This document shows, one piece after another, positions 51,146 to 63,909 of a DNA stretch of 64,000 bases. Made by a program: the position numbers and the translations under genes. How positions within the stretch are numbered: position 1 is the stretch's first letter; every line of letters begins with the position of its first letter. This DNA comes from Rhytidiadelphus loreus (taxonomy: Eukaryota > Streptophyta > Bryopsida > Hypnales > Hylocomiaceae), in NCBI GenBank assembly GCA_947034895.1, contig OX344763.1, positions 54,931,025-54,995,024 on the forward strand, read 5' to 3'. The notes beneath the pieces were generated by a model that worked only from the letters and a program-made list of their open reading frames with translations, ran no database searches and was not told the origin of the DNA.

Positions 51146-53735
51146 CTAAACTCATGCATTCAAAACAATATGCACTTTCGGGTAGTCACTGTCTATGATT
51201 TTGTGTGTGAAACTAAAAATTGGGGCAACGTTCTTGCCTTGTACTTTAATGACTGTTCAAAGAAATATAATGTCATGGAAATTCATGTAAAGAAAATGGT
51301 AAAACATGTTTGTCCAAGTTGCACTTATTTCTAAACTCATGCATTCAAAACAATATGCACTTTCGGGTAGTCACTGTCTATGATTTTGTGTGTGAAACTA
51401 GAAATTGGGGCAACGTTCTTGCCTTGTACTTTAATGACTGTTCAAAAAAATATAATGTCATGGAAGTTCACGTAAAGAAAATGGTAAAACATGCTTGTGC
51501 AAGTTGCATTTATTTCTAAACTCATGCATTCAAAACAATATGCATGTTCGGGTAGTCACTTTGAATGATTTTGTGCATGAAACTAAAAATTAGGGCAATG
51601 TTCCTGCCTTGTACTTTAATGACTGTCCAGAAAAATATAATGTCAAGAAAATTCACGTAAAGAAAATGGTAAAACATGTTTGTGCAAGTTGCATTTATTC
51701 CTAAACTCATGCATTCAAAACAATATGCACGTTCGGGTAGTCACTGTCTATGATTTTGTGTGTGAAACTAAAAATTGGGGCAACGTTCTTGCCTTGTACT
51801 TTAATGACTGTTGAAAAAAATATAATGTCATGGAAATTCATGTAAAGAAAATGGTAAAACATGTTTGTGCAAGTTGCACTTATTTCTAAACTCATGCATT
51901 CAAAACAATATGCACGTTCGGGTAGTCACTGTCTATGATTTTGTGTGTGAAACTAGAAATTGGGGTACCGTTCTTGCCTTGTACTTTAATGACTGTTCAA
52001 AGGAATATAATGTCATGGAAATTCATGTAAAGAAAATGGTCAAACATGTTTGTGCAAGTTGCACTTATTTCTAAACTCATGCATTCAAAACAATATGCAC
52101 GTTCGGGTAGTCACTGTCTATGATTTTGTGTGTGAAACTAAAAATTGGGGCAACGTTCTTGCCTTGTACTTTAATGACTGTTCAAAGGAATATAATGTCA
52201 TGGAAATTCATGTAAAGAAAATGGTAAAACATGTTTGTGCAAGTTGCACTTATTTCTAAACTCATGCATTCAAAACAATATGCACGTTCGGGTAGTCACT
52301 GTCTATGATTTTGTGTGTGAAACTAGAAATTGGGGCAACGTTCTTGCCTTGTACTTTAATGACTGTTCAAAGGAATATAATGTCATGGAAATTCATGTAA
52401 AGAAAATGGTAAAACATGTTTGTGCAAGTTGCACTTATTTCTAAACTCATGCATTCAAAACAATATGCACGTTCGGGTAGTCACTGTCTATGATTTTGTG
52501 TGTGAAACTAGAAACTGGGGCAACGTTCTTGCCTTGTACTTTAATGACTGTTCAAAGGAATATAATGTCATGGAAATTCATGTAAAGAAAATGGTAAAAC
52601 ATGTTTGTGCAAGTTGCACTTATTTCTAAACTCATGCATTCAAAACAATATGCACTTTCGGGTAGTCACTGTCTATGATTTTGTGTGTGAAACTAAAAAT
52701 TGGGGCAACGTTCTTGCCTTGTACTTTAATGGCTGTTCCAAGAAATATAATGTCATGGAAATTCATGTAAAGAAAATGGTAAAACATGTTTGTGCAAATT
52801 GCATTTAATCCTAAACTCATGCATTCAAAACAATATGCACGTTCGGATAGTCACTGTCTATGATTTTGTGCGTGAAACTAAAAATCGGGGCAACGTTCTT
52901 GCCTTGTACTTTAATGACTGTTCAAAAAAATATAATGTCATGGAAGTTCACGTAAAGAAAATGGTAAAACATGTTTGTGCAAGTTGCATTTATTTCTAAA
53001 CTCATGCATTCAAAACAATATGCATGTTCGGGTAGTCACTTTGAATGATTTTGTGCATGAAACTAAAAATTAGGGCAATGTTCCTGCCTTGTACTTTAAT
53101 GACTGTCCAAAAAAATATAATGTCAAGAAAATTCACGTAAAGAAAATGGTAAAACATGTTTGTGCAAGTTGCATTTATTCCTAAACTCATGCATTCAAAA
53201 CAATATGCACGTTCGGGTAGTCACTGTCTATGATTTTGTGTGTGAAACTAAAAATTGGGGCAACGTTCTTGCCTTGTACTTTAATGACTGTTGAAAAAAA
53301 TATAATGTCATGGAAATTCATGTAAAGAAAATGGTAAAACATGTTTGTGCAAGTTGCACTTATTTCTAAACTCATGCATTCAAAACAATATGCACGTTCG
53401 GGTAGTCACTGTCTATGATTTTGTGTGTGACACTAGAAATTGGGGCAACGTTCTTGCCTTGTACTTTAATGACTGTTCAAAGGAATATAATGTCATGGAA
53501 ATTCATGTAAAGAAAATGGTAAAACATGTTTGTGCAAGTTGCACTTATTTCTAAACTCATGCATTCAAAACAATATGCACGTTCGGGTAGTCACTGTCTA
53601 TGATTTTGTGTGTGAAACTAGAAATTGGGGCAACGTTCTTGCCTTGTACTTTAATGACTGTTCAAAGGAATATAATGTCATGGAAATTCATGTAAAGAAA
53701 ATGGTAAAACATGTTTGTGCAAGTTGCACTTATTT
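51146..53735. repeat. 14-monomer block, second copy of 46706-49110
   Basis: Carries the markers listed for the first copy plus one additional E monomer (51701-51885). Because B is normally followed by E here, loss of E in the first copy is as likely as gain in this one. Confidence 0.85.
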
Positions 53736-53920
53736 CTAAACTCATGCATTCAAAACAATATGCACGTTCGGATAGTCACTGTCTATGATTTTGTGCGTGA
53801 AACTAAAAATCGGGGCAACGTTCTTGCCTTGTACTTTAATGGCTGTTCCAAGAAATATAATGTCATGGAAATTCATGTAAAGAAAATGGTAAAACATGTT
53901 TGTGCAAATTGCATTTAATC

Positions 53921-54105
53921 CTAAACTCATGCATTCAAAACAATATGCACGTTCGGATAGTCACTGTCTATGATTTTGTGTGTGAAACTAAAAATTGGGG
54001 CAATGTTCCTGCCTTGTACTTTAATGGCTGTTCCAAGAAATATAATGTCATGGAAATTCATGTAAAGAAAATGGTAAAACATGTTTGTGCAAGTTGCACT
54101 TATTT
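53921..54105. repeat. Mosaic monomer with B-type 'caatgttcct' inside a D/A-like unit
   Basis: Has 'ttcggatag', 'gtgtgtg' and 'ttggggcaatgttcct', then 'ggctgttcc'. The short B tract covers only monomer bases 85-89. The same unit recurs at 55400-55584 and 57065-57249 inside the 9-monomer duplication. Confidence 0.75.
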
Positions 54106-54364
54106 CTAAACTCATGCATTCAAAACAATATGCACGTTCGGGTAGTCACTGTCTATGATTTTGTGTGTGAAACTAGAAATTGGGGCAACGTTCTTGCCTT
54201 GTACTTTAATGACTGTTCAAAGGAATATAATGTCATGGAAATTCATGTAAAGAAAATGGTAAAACATGTTTGTGCAAGTTGCACTTATTTCTAAACTCAT
54301 GCATTCAAAACAATATGCACGTTCGGGTAGTCACTGTCTATGATTTTGTGTGTGACACTAGAAA

Positions 54365-54371
54365 TGGGGGA
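54365..54371. other. 1-base net deletion with substitution (register shift -1)
   Basis: 'gaaatgggggaacg' replaces 'gaaattggggcaacg', so this unit is 184 bp and later starts move one base left to the window end. The same unit carries 'tgtgacacta', shared with 53431 (925 bp, 5 monomers away), which lacks the deletion; the deletion is thus younger than that duplication. Confidence 0.75.
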
Positions 54372-54659
54372 ACGTTCTTGCCTTGTACTTTAATGGCTGT
54401 TCCAAGAAATATAATGTCATGGAAATTCATGTAAAGAAAATGGTAAAACATGTTTGTGCAAATTGCATTTAATCCTAAACTCATGCATTCAAAACAATAT
54501 GCACGTTCGGATAGTCACTGTCTATGATTTTGTGCGTGAAACTAAAAATCGGGGCAACGTTCTTGCCTTGTACTTTAATGACTGTTCCTAAAAATATAAT
54601 GTCATGGAAATTCATGTAAAGAAAATGGTAAAACATGTTTGTGCAAGTTGCACTTATTT

Positions 54660-56324
54660 CTAAACTCATGCATTCAAAACAATATGCACTTTCGGGTAGT
54701 CACTGTCTATGATTTTGTGTGTGAAACTAAAAATTGGGGCAACGTTCTTGCCTTGTACTTTAATGACTGTTCAAAGAAATATAATGTCATGGAAATTCAT
54801 GTAAAGAAAATGGTAAAACATGTTTGTGCAAGTTGCACTTATTTCTAAACTCATGCATTCAAAACAATATGCACGTTCGGGTAGTCACTGTCTATGATTT
54901 TGTGTGTGAAACTAAAAATTGGGGCAACGTTCTTGCCTTGTACTTTAATGACTGTTGAAAAAAATATAATGTCATGGAAATTCATGTAAAGAAAATGGTA
55001 AAACATGTTTGTGCAAGTTGCACTTATTTCTAAACTCATGCATTCAAAACAATATGCACGTTCGGGTAGTCACTGTCTATGATTTTGTGTGTGAAACTAG
55101 AAATTGGGGCAACGTTCTTGCCTTGTACTTTAATGACTGTTCAAAGAAATATAATGTCATGGAAATTCATGTAAAGAAAATGGTAAAACATGTTTGTGCA
55201 AGTTGCACTTATTTCTAAACTCATGCATTCAAAACAATATGCACGTTCGGATAGTCACTGTCTATGATTTTGTGCGTGAAACTAAAAATCGGGGCAACGT
55301 TCTTGCCTTGTACTTTAATGACTGTTCAAAAAAATATAATGTCATGGAAGTTCACGTAAAGAAAATGGTAAAACATGTTTGTGCAAGTTGCATTTATTTC
55401 TAAACTCATGCATTCAAAACAATATGCACGTTCGGATAGTCACTGTCTATGATTTTGTGTGTGAAACTAAAAATTGGGGCAATGTTCCTGCCTTGTACTT
55501 TAATGGCTGTTCCAAAAAATATAATGTCATGGAAATTCATGTAAAGAAAATGGTAAAACATGTTTGTGCAAGTTGCACTTATTTCTAAACTCATGCATTC
55601 AAAACAATATGCACGTTCGGATAGTCACTGTCTATGATTTTGTGCGTGAAACTAAAAATCGGGGCAACGTTCTTGCCTTGTACTTTAATGACTGTTCAAA
55701 AAAATATAATGTCATGGAAGTTCACGTAAAGAAAATGGTCAAACATGTTTGTGCAAGTTGCACTTATTTCTAAACTCATGCATTCAAAACAATATGCACT
55801 TTCGGGTAGTCACTGTCTATGATTTTGTGTGTGAAACTAAAAATTGGGGCAACGTTCTTGCCTTGTACTTTAATGGCTGTTCCAAGAAATATAATGTCAT
55901 GGAAATTCATGTAAAGAAAATGGTAAAACATGTTTGTGCAAATTGCATTTAATCCTAAACTCATGCATTCAAAACAATATGCACGTTCGGATAGTCACTG
56001 TCTATGATTTTGTGCGTGAAACTAAAAATCGGGGCAACGTTCTTGCCTTGTACTTTAATGACTGTTCCAAAAAATATAATGTCATGGAAATTCATGTAAA
56101 GAAAATGGTAAAACATGTTTGTGCAAGTTGCACTTATTCCTAAACTCATGCATTCAAAACAATATGCACGTTCGGGTAGTCACTGTCTATGATTTTGTGT
56201 GTGAAACTAGAAATTGGGGCAACGTTCTTGCCTTGTACTTTAATGACTGTTCAAAGAAATATAATGTCATGGAAATTCATGTAAAGAAAATGGTGAAACA
56301 TGTTTGTGCAAGTTGCACTTATTT
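54660..56324. repeat. 9-monomer tandem duplication, copy 1 (1665 bp)
   Basis: Order: A with 'cactttcgg'; E; A with 'gaaattgg'; C; the 'caatgttcct' mosaic; C; D ending 'gcatttaatcc'; C-headed unit with 'ttccaaaaaata'; A. The next copy starts immediately, with the same order. Copy differences seen include 'ttgaaaag' at 56611 and 'tatttataaac' at 56691 in copy 2. Confidence 0.85.
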
Positions 56325-57989
56325 CTAAACTCATGCATTCAAAACAATATGCACTTTCGGGTAGTCACTGTCTATGATTTTGTGTGTGAAACTAAAAATT
56401 GGGGCAACGTTCTTGCCTTGTACTTTAATGACTGTTCAAAGAAATATAATGTCATGGAAATTCATGTAAAGAAAATGGTAAAACATGTTTGTGCAAGTTG
56501 CACTTATTTCTAAACTCATGCATTCAAAACAATATGCACGTTCGGGTAGTCACTGTCTATGATTTTGTGTGTGAAACTAAAAATTGGGGCAACGTTCTTG
56601 CCTTGTACTTTAATGACTGTTGAAAAGAATATAATGTCATGGAAATTCATGTAAAGAAAATGGTAAAACATGTTTGTGCAAGTTGCACTTATTTATAAAC
56701 TCATGCATTCAAAACAATATGCACGTTCGGGTAGTCACTGTCTATGATTTTGTGTGTGAAACTAGAAATTGGGGCAACGTTCTTGCCTTGTACTTTAATG
56801 ACTGTTCAAAGAAATATAATGTCATGGAAATTCATGTAAAGAAAATGGTAAAACATGTTTGTGCAAGTTGCACTTATTTCTAAACTCATGCATTCAAAAC
56901 AATATGCACGTTCGGATAGTCACTGTCTATGATTTTGTGCGTGAAACTAAAAATCGGGGCAACGTTCTTGCCTTGTACTTTAATGACTGTTCAAAAAAAT
57001 ATAATGTCATGGAAGTTCACGTAAAGAAAATGGTAAAACATGTTTGTGCAAGTTGCATTTATTTCTAAACTCATGCATTCAAAACAATATGCACGTTCGG
57101 ATAGTCACTGTCTATGATTTTGTGTGTGAAACTAAAAATTGGGGCAATGTTCCTGCCTTGTACTTTAATGGCTGTTCCAAGAAATATAATGTCATGGAAA
57201 TTCATGTAAAGAAAATGGTAAAACATGTTTGTGCAAGTTGCACTTATTTCTAAACTCATGCATTCAAAACAATATGCACGTTCGGATAGTCACTGTCTAT
57301 GATTTTGTGCGTGAAACTAAAAATCGGGGCAACGTTCTTGCCTTGTACTTTAATGACTGTTCAAAAAAATATAATGTCATGGAAGTTCACGTAAAGAAAA
57401 TGGTAAAACATGTTTGTGCAAGTTGCACTTATTTCTAAACTCATGCATTCAAAACAATATGCACTTTCGGGTAGTCACTGTCTATGATTTTGTGTGTGAA
57501 ACTAAAAATTGGGGCAACGTTCTTGCCTTGTACTTTAATGGCTCTTCCAAGAAATATAATGTCATGGAAATTCATGTAAAGAAAATGGTAAAACATGTTT
57601 GTGCAAATTGCATTTAATCCTAAACTCATGCATTCAAAACAATATGCACGTTCGGATAGTCACTGTCTATGATTTTGTGCGTGAAACTAAAAATCGGGGC
57701 AACGTTCTTGCCTTGTACTTTAATGACTGTTCCAAAAAATATAATGTCATGGAAATTCATGTAAAGAAAATGGTAAAACATGTTTGTGCAAGTTGCACTT
57801 ATTCCTAAACTCATGCATTCAAAACAATATGCACGTTCGGGTAGTCACTGTCTATGATTTTGTGTGTGAAACTAGAAATTGGGGCAACGTTCTTGCCTTG
57901 TACTTTAATGACTGTTCAAAGAAATATAATGTCATGGAAATTCATGTAAAGAAAATGGTCAAACATGTTTGTGCAAGTTGCACTTATTT
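56325..57989. repeat. 9-monomer tandem duplication, copy 2 (1665 bp)
   Basis: Repeats the nine units of 54660-56324. Private changes: 'ttgaaaag' in E, 'tatttataaac' at the E/A boundary and 'ggctcttcc' in D (57541). A third copy begins at 57990 with the first unit but the next (58175) has 'gtgtgtaaaac' and 'ttagggcaacg' instead of E. Confidence 0.85.
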
Positions 57990-60900
57990 CTAAACTCATG
58001 CATTCAAAACAATATGCACTTTCGGGTAGTCACTGTCTATGATTTTGTGTGTGAAACTAAAAATTGGGGCAACGTTCTTGCCTTGTACTTTAATGACTGT
58101 TCAAAGAAATATAATGTCATGGAAATTCATGTAAAGAAAATGGTAAAACATGTTTGTGCAAGTTGCACTTATTTCTAAACTCATGCATTCAAAACAATAT
58201 GCACTTTCGGGTAGTCACTGTCTATGATTTTGTGTGTAAAACTAAAAATTAGGGCAACGTTCTTGCCTTGTACTTTAATGACTGTTCAAAGGAATATAAT
58301 GTCATGGAAATTCATGTAAAGAAAATGGTAAAACATGTTTGTGCAAGTTGCACTTATTTCTAAACTCATGCATTCAAAACAATATGCACATTCGGGTAGT
58401 CACTGTCTATGATTTTGTGTGTGAAACTAGAAATTGGGGCAACGTTCTTGCCTTGTACTTTAATGACTGTTCAAAGAAATATAATGTCATGGAAATTCAT
58501 GTAAAGAAAATGGTAAAACATGTTTGTGCAAGTTGCATTTATTCCTAAACTCATGCATTCAAAACAATATGCACGTTCGGATAGTCACTGTCTATGATTT
58601 TGTGTGTGAAACTAGAAATTGGGGCAACGTTCTTGCCTTGTACTTTAATGACTGTTCAAAGAAATATAATGTCATGGAAATTCATGTAAAGAAAATGGTA
58701 AAACATGTTTGTGCAAGTTGCACTTATTTCTAAACTCATGCATTCAAAACAATATGCACGTTCGGGTAGTCACTGTCTATGATTTTGTGTGTGAAACTAA
58801 AAATTGGGGCAACGTTCTTGCCTTGTACTTTAATGACTGTTCAAAGGAATATAATGTCATGGAAATTCATGTAAAGAAAATGGTGAAACATGTTTGTGCA
58901 AGTTGCACTTATTTCTAAACTCATGCATTCAAAACAATATGCACTTTCGGGTAGTCACTGTCTATGATTTTGTGTGTGAAACTAAAAATTGGGGCAACGT
59001 TCTTGCCTTGTACTTTAATGGCTGTTCCAAGAAATATAATGTCATGGAAATTCATGTAAAGAAAATGGTAAAACATGTTTGTGCAAATTGCATTTATTCC
59101 TAAACTCATGCATTCAAAACAATATGCACGTTCGGATAGTCACTGTCTATGATTTTGTGCGTAAAACTAAAAATCGGGGCAACGTTCTTGCCTTGTACTT
59201 TAATGGCTGTTCCAAGAAATATAATGTCATGGAAATTCATGTAAAGAAAATGGTAAAACATGTTTGTGCAAGTTGCACTTATTTCTAAACTCATGCATTC
59301 AAAACAATATGCACTTTCGGGTAGTCACTGTCTATGATTTTGTGTGTGAAACTAAAAATTGGGGCAACGTTCTTGCCTTGTACTTTAATGACTGTTCAAA
59401 GAAATATAATGTCATGGAAATTCATGTAAAGAAAATGGTAAAACATGTTTGTGCAAGTTGCACTTATTTCTAAACTCATGCATTCAAAACAATATGCACG
59501 TTCGGGTAGTCACTGTCTATGATTTTGTGTGTGAAACTAGAAATTGGGGCAACGTTCTTGCCTTGTACTTTAATGACTGTTCAAAGAAATATAATGTCAT
59601 GGAAATTCATGTAAAGAAAATTGTCAAACATGTTTGTGCAAGTTGCACTTATTTCTAAACTCATGCATTCAAAACAATATGCACTTTCGGGTAGTCACTG
59701 TCTATGATTTTGTGTGTGAAACTAAAAATTGGGGCAACGTTCTTGCCTTGTACTTTAATGACTGTTCAAAGAAATATAATGTCATGGAAATTCATGTAAA
59801 GAAAATGGTAAAACATGTTTGTGCAAGTTGCACTTATTTCTAAACTCATGCATTCAAAACAATATGCACGTTCGGGTAGTCACTGTCTATAATTTTGTGT
59901 GTGAAACTAGAAATTGGGGCAACGTTCTTGCCTTGTACTTTAATGACTGTTCAAAGAAATATAATGTCATGGAAATTCATGTAAAGAAAATGGTAAAACA
60001 TGTTTGTGCAAGTTGCACTTATTTCTAAACTCATGCATTCAAAACAATATGCACGTTCGGGTAGTCACTGTCTATGATTTTGTGTGTGAAACTAGAAATT
60101 GGGGCAACGTTCTTGCCTTGTACTTTAATGACTGTTCAAAGAAATATAATGTCATGGAAATTCATGTAAAGAAAATGGTAAAACATGTTTGTGCAAGTTG
60201 CACTTATTTCTAAACTCATGCATTCAAAACAATATGCACGTTCGGGTAGTCACTGTCTATGATTTTGTGTGTGAAACTAAAAATTGGGGCAACGTTCTTG
60301 CCTTGTACTTTAATGACTGTTCAAAGGAATATAATGTCATGGAAATTCATGTAAAGAAAATGGTAAAACATGTTTGTGCAAGTTGCACTTATTTCTAAAC
60401 TCATGCATTCAAAACAATATGCACTTTCGGGTAGTCACTGTCTATGATTTTGTGTGTGAAACTAGAAATTGGGGCAACGTTCTTGCCTTGTACTTTAATG
60501 GCTGTTCCAAGAAATATAATGTCATGGAAATTCATGTAAAGAAAATGGTCAAACATGTTTGTGCAAGTTGCACTTATTTCTAAACTCATGCATTCAAAAC
60601 AATATGCACTTTCGGGTAGTCACTGTCTATGATTTTGTGTGTGAAACTAAAAATTGGGGCAACGTTCTTGCCTTGTACTTTAATGACTGTTCAAAGAAAT
60701 ATAATGTCATGGAAATTCATGTAAAGAAAATGGTAAAACATGTTTGTGCAAGTTGCACTTATTTCTAAACTCATGCATTCAAAACAATATGCACGTTCGG
60801 GTAGTCACTGTCTATGATTTTGTGTGTGAAACTAGAAATTGGGGCAACGTTCTTGCCTTGTACTTTAATGACTGTTCAAAGAAATATAATGTCATGGAAA

Positions 60901-62984
60901 TTCATGTAAAGAAAATGGTAAAACATGTTTGTGCAAGTTGCACTTATTTCTAAACTCATGCATTCAAAACAATATGCACGTTCGGGTAGTCACTGTCTAT
61001 GATTTTGTGTGTGAAACTAGAAATTGGGGCAACGTTCTTGCCTTGTACTTTAATGACTGTTCAAAGAAATATAATGTCATGGAAATTCATGTAAAGAAAA
61101 TGGTAAAACATGTTTGTGCAAGTTGCACTTATTTCTAAACTCATGCATTCAAAACAATATGCACGTTCGGGTAGTCACTGTCTATGATTTTGTGTGTAAA
61201 ACTAAAAATTAGGGCAACGTTCTTGCCTTGTACTTTAATGACTGTTCAAAGGAATATAATGTCATGGAAATTCATGTAAAGAAAATGGTCAAACATGTTT
61301 GTGCAAGTTGCACTTATTTCTAAACTCATGCATTCAAAACAATATGCACTTTCGGGTAGTCACTGTCTATGATTTTGTGTGTGAAACTAAAAATTGGGGC
61401 AACGTTCTTGCCTTGTACTTTAATGGCTGTTCCAAGAAATATAATGTCATGGAAATTCATGTAAAGAAAATGGTGAAACATGTTTGTGCAAATTGCATTT
61501 ATTCCTAAACTCATGCATTCAAAACAATATGCACGTTCGGATAGTCACTGTCTATGATTTTGTGCGTGAAACTAAAAATCGGGGCAACGTTCTTGCCTTG
61601 TACTTTAATGGCTGTTCCAAGAAATATAATGTCATGGAAATTCATGTAAAGAAAATGGTAAAACATGTTTGTGCAAGTTGCACTTATTTCTAAACTCATG
61701 CATTCAAAACAATATGCACGTTCGGGTAGTCACTGTCTATGATTTTGTGTGTGAAACTAGAAATTGGGGCAACGTTCTTGCCTTGTACTTTAATGACTGT
61801 TCAAAGAAATATAATGTCATGGAAATTCATGTAAAGAAAATGGTAAAACATGTTTGTGCAAGTTGCACTTATTTCTAAACTCATGCATTCAAAACAATAT
61901 GCACGTTCGGGTAGTCACTGTCTATGATTTTGTGTGTGAAACTAGAAATTGGGGCAACGTTCTTGCCTTGTACTTTAATGACTGTTCAAAGGAATATAAT
62001 GTCATGGAAATTCATGTAAAGAAAATGGTAAAACATGTTTGTGCAAATTGCATTTATTCCTAAACTCATGCATTCAAAACAATATGCACGTTCGGATAGT
62101 CACTGTCTATGATTTTGTGCGTGAAACTAAAAATTGGGGCAACGTTCTTGCCTTGTACTTTAATGGCTGTTCCAAGAAATATAATGTCATGGAAATTCAT
62201 GTAAAGAAAATGGTGAAACATGTTTGTGCAAATTGCATTTATTCCTAAACTCATGCATTCAAAACAATATGCACGTTCGGATAGTCACTGTCTATGATTT
62301 TGTGTGTGAAACTAGAAATTGGGGCAACGTTCTTGCCTTGTACTTTAATGACTGTTCAAAGAAATATAATGTCATGGAAATTCATGTAAAGAAAATGGTA
62401 AAACATGTTTGTGCAAGTTGCACTTATTTCTAAACTCATGCATTCAAAACAATATGCACGTTCGGGTAGTCACTGTCTATGATTTTGTGTGTGAAACTAG
62501 AAATTGGGGCAACGTTCTTGCCTTGTACTTTAATGACTGTTCAAAGAAATATAATGTCATGGAAATTCATGTAAAGAAAATGGTCAAACATGTTTGTGCA
62601 AGTTGCACTTATTTCTAAACTCATGCATTCAAAACAATATGCACTTTCGGGTAGTCACTGTCTATGATTTTGTGTGTGAAACTAAAAATTGGGGCAACGT
62701 TCTTGCCTTGTACTTTAATGGCTGTTCCAAGAAATATAATGTCATGGAAATTCATGTAAAGAAAATGGTAAAACATGTTTGTGCAAATTGCATTTAATCC
62801 TAAACTCATGCATTCAAAACAATATGCACGTTCGGATAGTCACTGTCTATGATTTTGTGCGTGAAACTAAAAATTGGGGCAACGTTCTTGCCTTGTACTT
62901 TAATGACTGTTCAAAAAAATATAATGTCATGGATATTCACGTAAAGAAAATGGTAAAACATGTTTGTGCAAGTTGCATTTATTT
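57990..62984. repeat. A-rich, B-free segment
   Basis: Twenty-seven monomers, mainly A with 'gaaattgg' alternating with 'cactttcgg' units, and a few D-C pairs (58915-59284, 61320-61689, 62615-62984). The rare 'gtgtgtaaaac'+'ttagggcaacg' unit occurs at 58175 and 61135, 2960 bp (16 monomers) apart. 'atggtcaaac' is frequent (57958, 59630, 60548, 61288, 62583). Confidence 0.75.
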
Positions 62985-63169
62985 CTAAACTCATGCATTC
63001 AAAACAATATGCACGTTCGGGTAGTCACTTTGAATGATTTTGTGCATGAAACTAAAAATTAGGGCAATGTTCCTGCCTTGTACTTTAATGACTGTCCAAA
63101 GAAATATAATGTCAAGAAAATTCACGTAAAGAAAATGGTAAAACATGTTTGTGCAAGTTGCATTTATTC
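62985..63169. repeat. Isolated type B monomer ending the B-free stretch
   Basis: First B unit after about 9.8 kb without one. It follows D-C as usual and has the private change 'tccaaagaaa' in place of 'tccaaaaaaa'; the C before it has 'ggatattcacg'. It is followed by A, not E. Confidence 0.8.
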
Positions 63170-63909
63170 CTAAACTCATGCATTCAAAACAATATGCACG
63201 TTCGGGTAGTCACTGTCTATGATTTTGTGTGTGAAACTAGAAATTGGGGCAACGTTCTTGCCTTGTACTTTAATGACTGTTCAAAGAAATATAATGTCAT
63301 GGAAATTCATGTAAAGAAAATGGTAAAACATGTTTGTGCAAGTTGCACTTATTTCTAAACTCATGCATTCAAAACAATATGCACGTTCGGGTAGTCACTG
63401 TCTATGACTTTGTGTGTGAAACTAAAAATTGGGGCAACGTTCTTGCCTTGTACTTTAATGACTGTTCAAAGAAATATAATGTCATGGAAATTCATGTAAA
63501 GAAAATGGTAAAACATGTTTGTGCAAGTTGCACTTATTTCTAAACTCATGCATTCAAAACAATATGCACGTTCGGGTAGTCACTGTCTATGATTTTGTGT
63601 GTGAAACTAAAAATTGGGGCAACGTTCTTGCCTTGTACTTTAATGACTGTTCAAAGGAATATAATGTCATGGAAATTCATGTAAAGAAAATGGTAAAACA
63701 TGTTTGTGCAAGTTGCACTTATTTCTAAACTCATGCATTCAAAACAATATGCACGTTCGGGTAGTCACTGTCTATGATTTTGTGTGTGAAACTAGAAATT
63801 GGGGCAACGTTCTTGCCTTGTACTTTAATGACTGTTCAAAGGAATATAATGTCATGGAAATTCATGTAAAGAAAATGGTAAAACATGTTTGTGCAAGTTG
63901 CACTTATTT

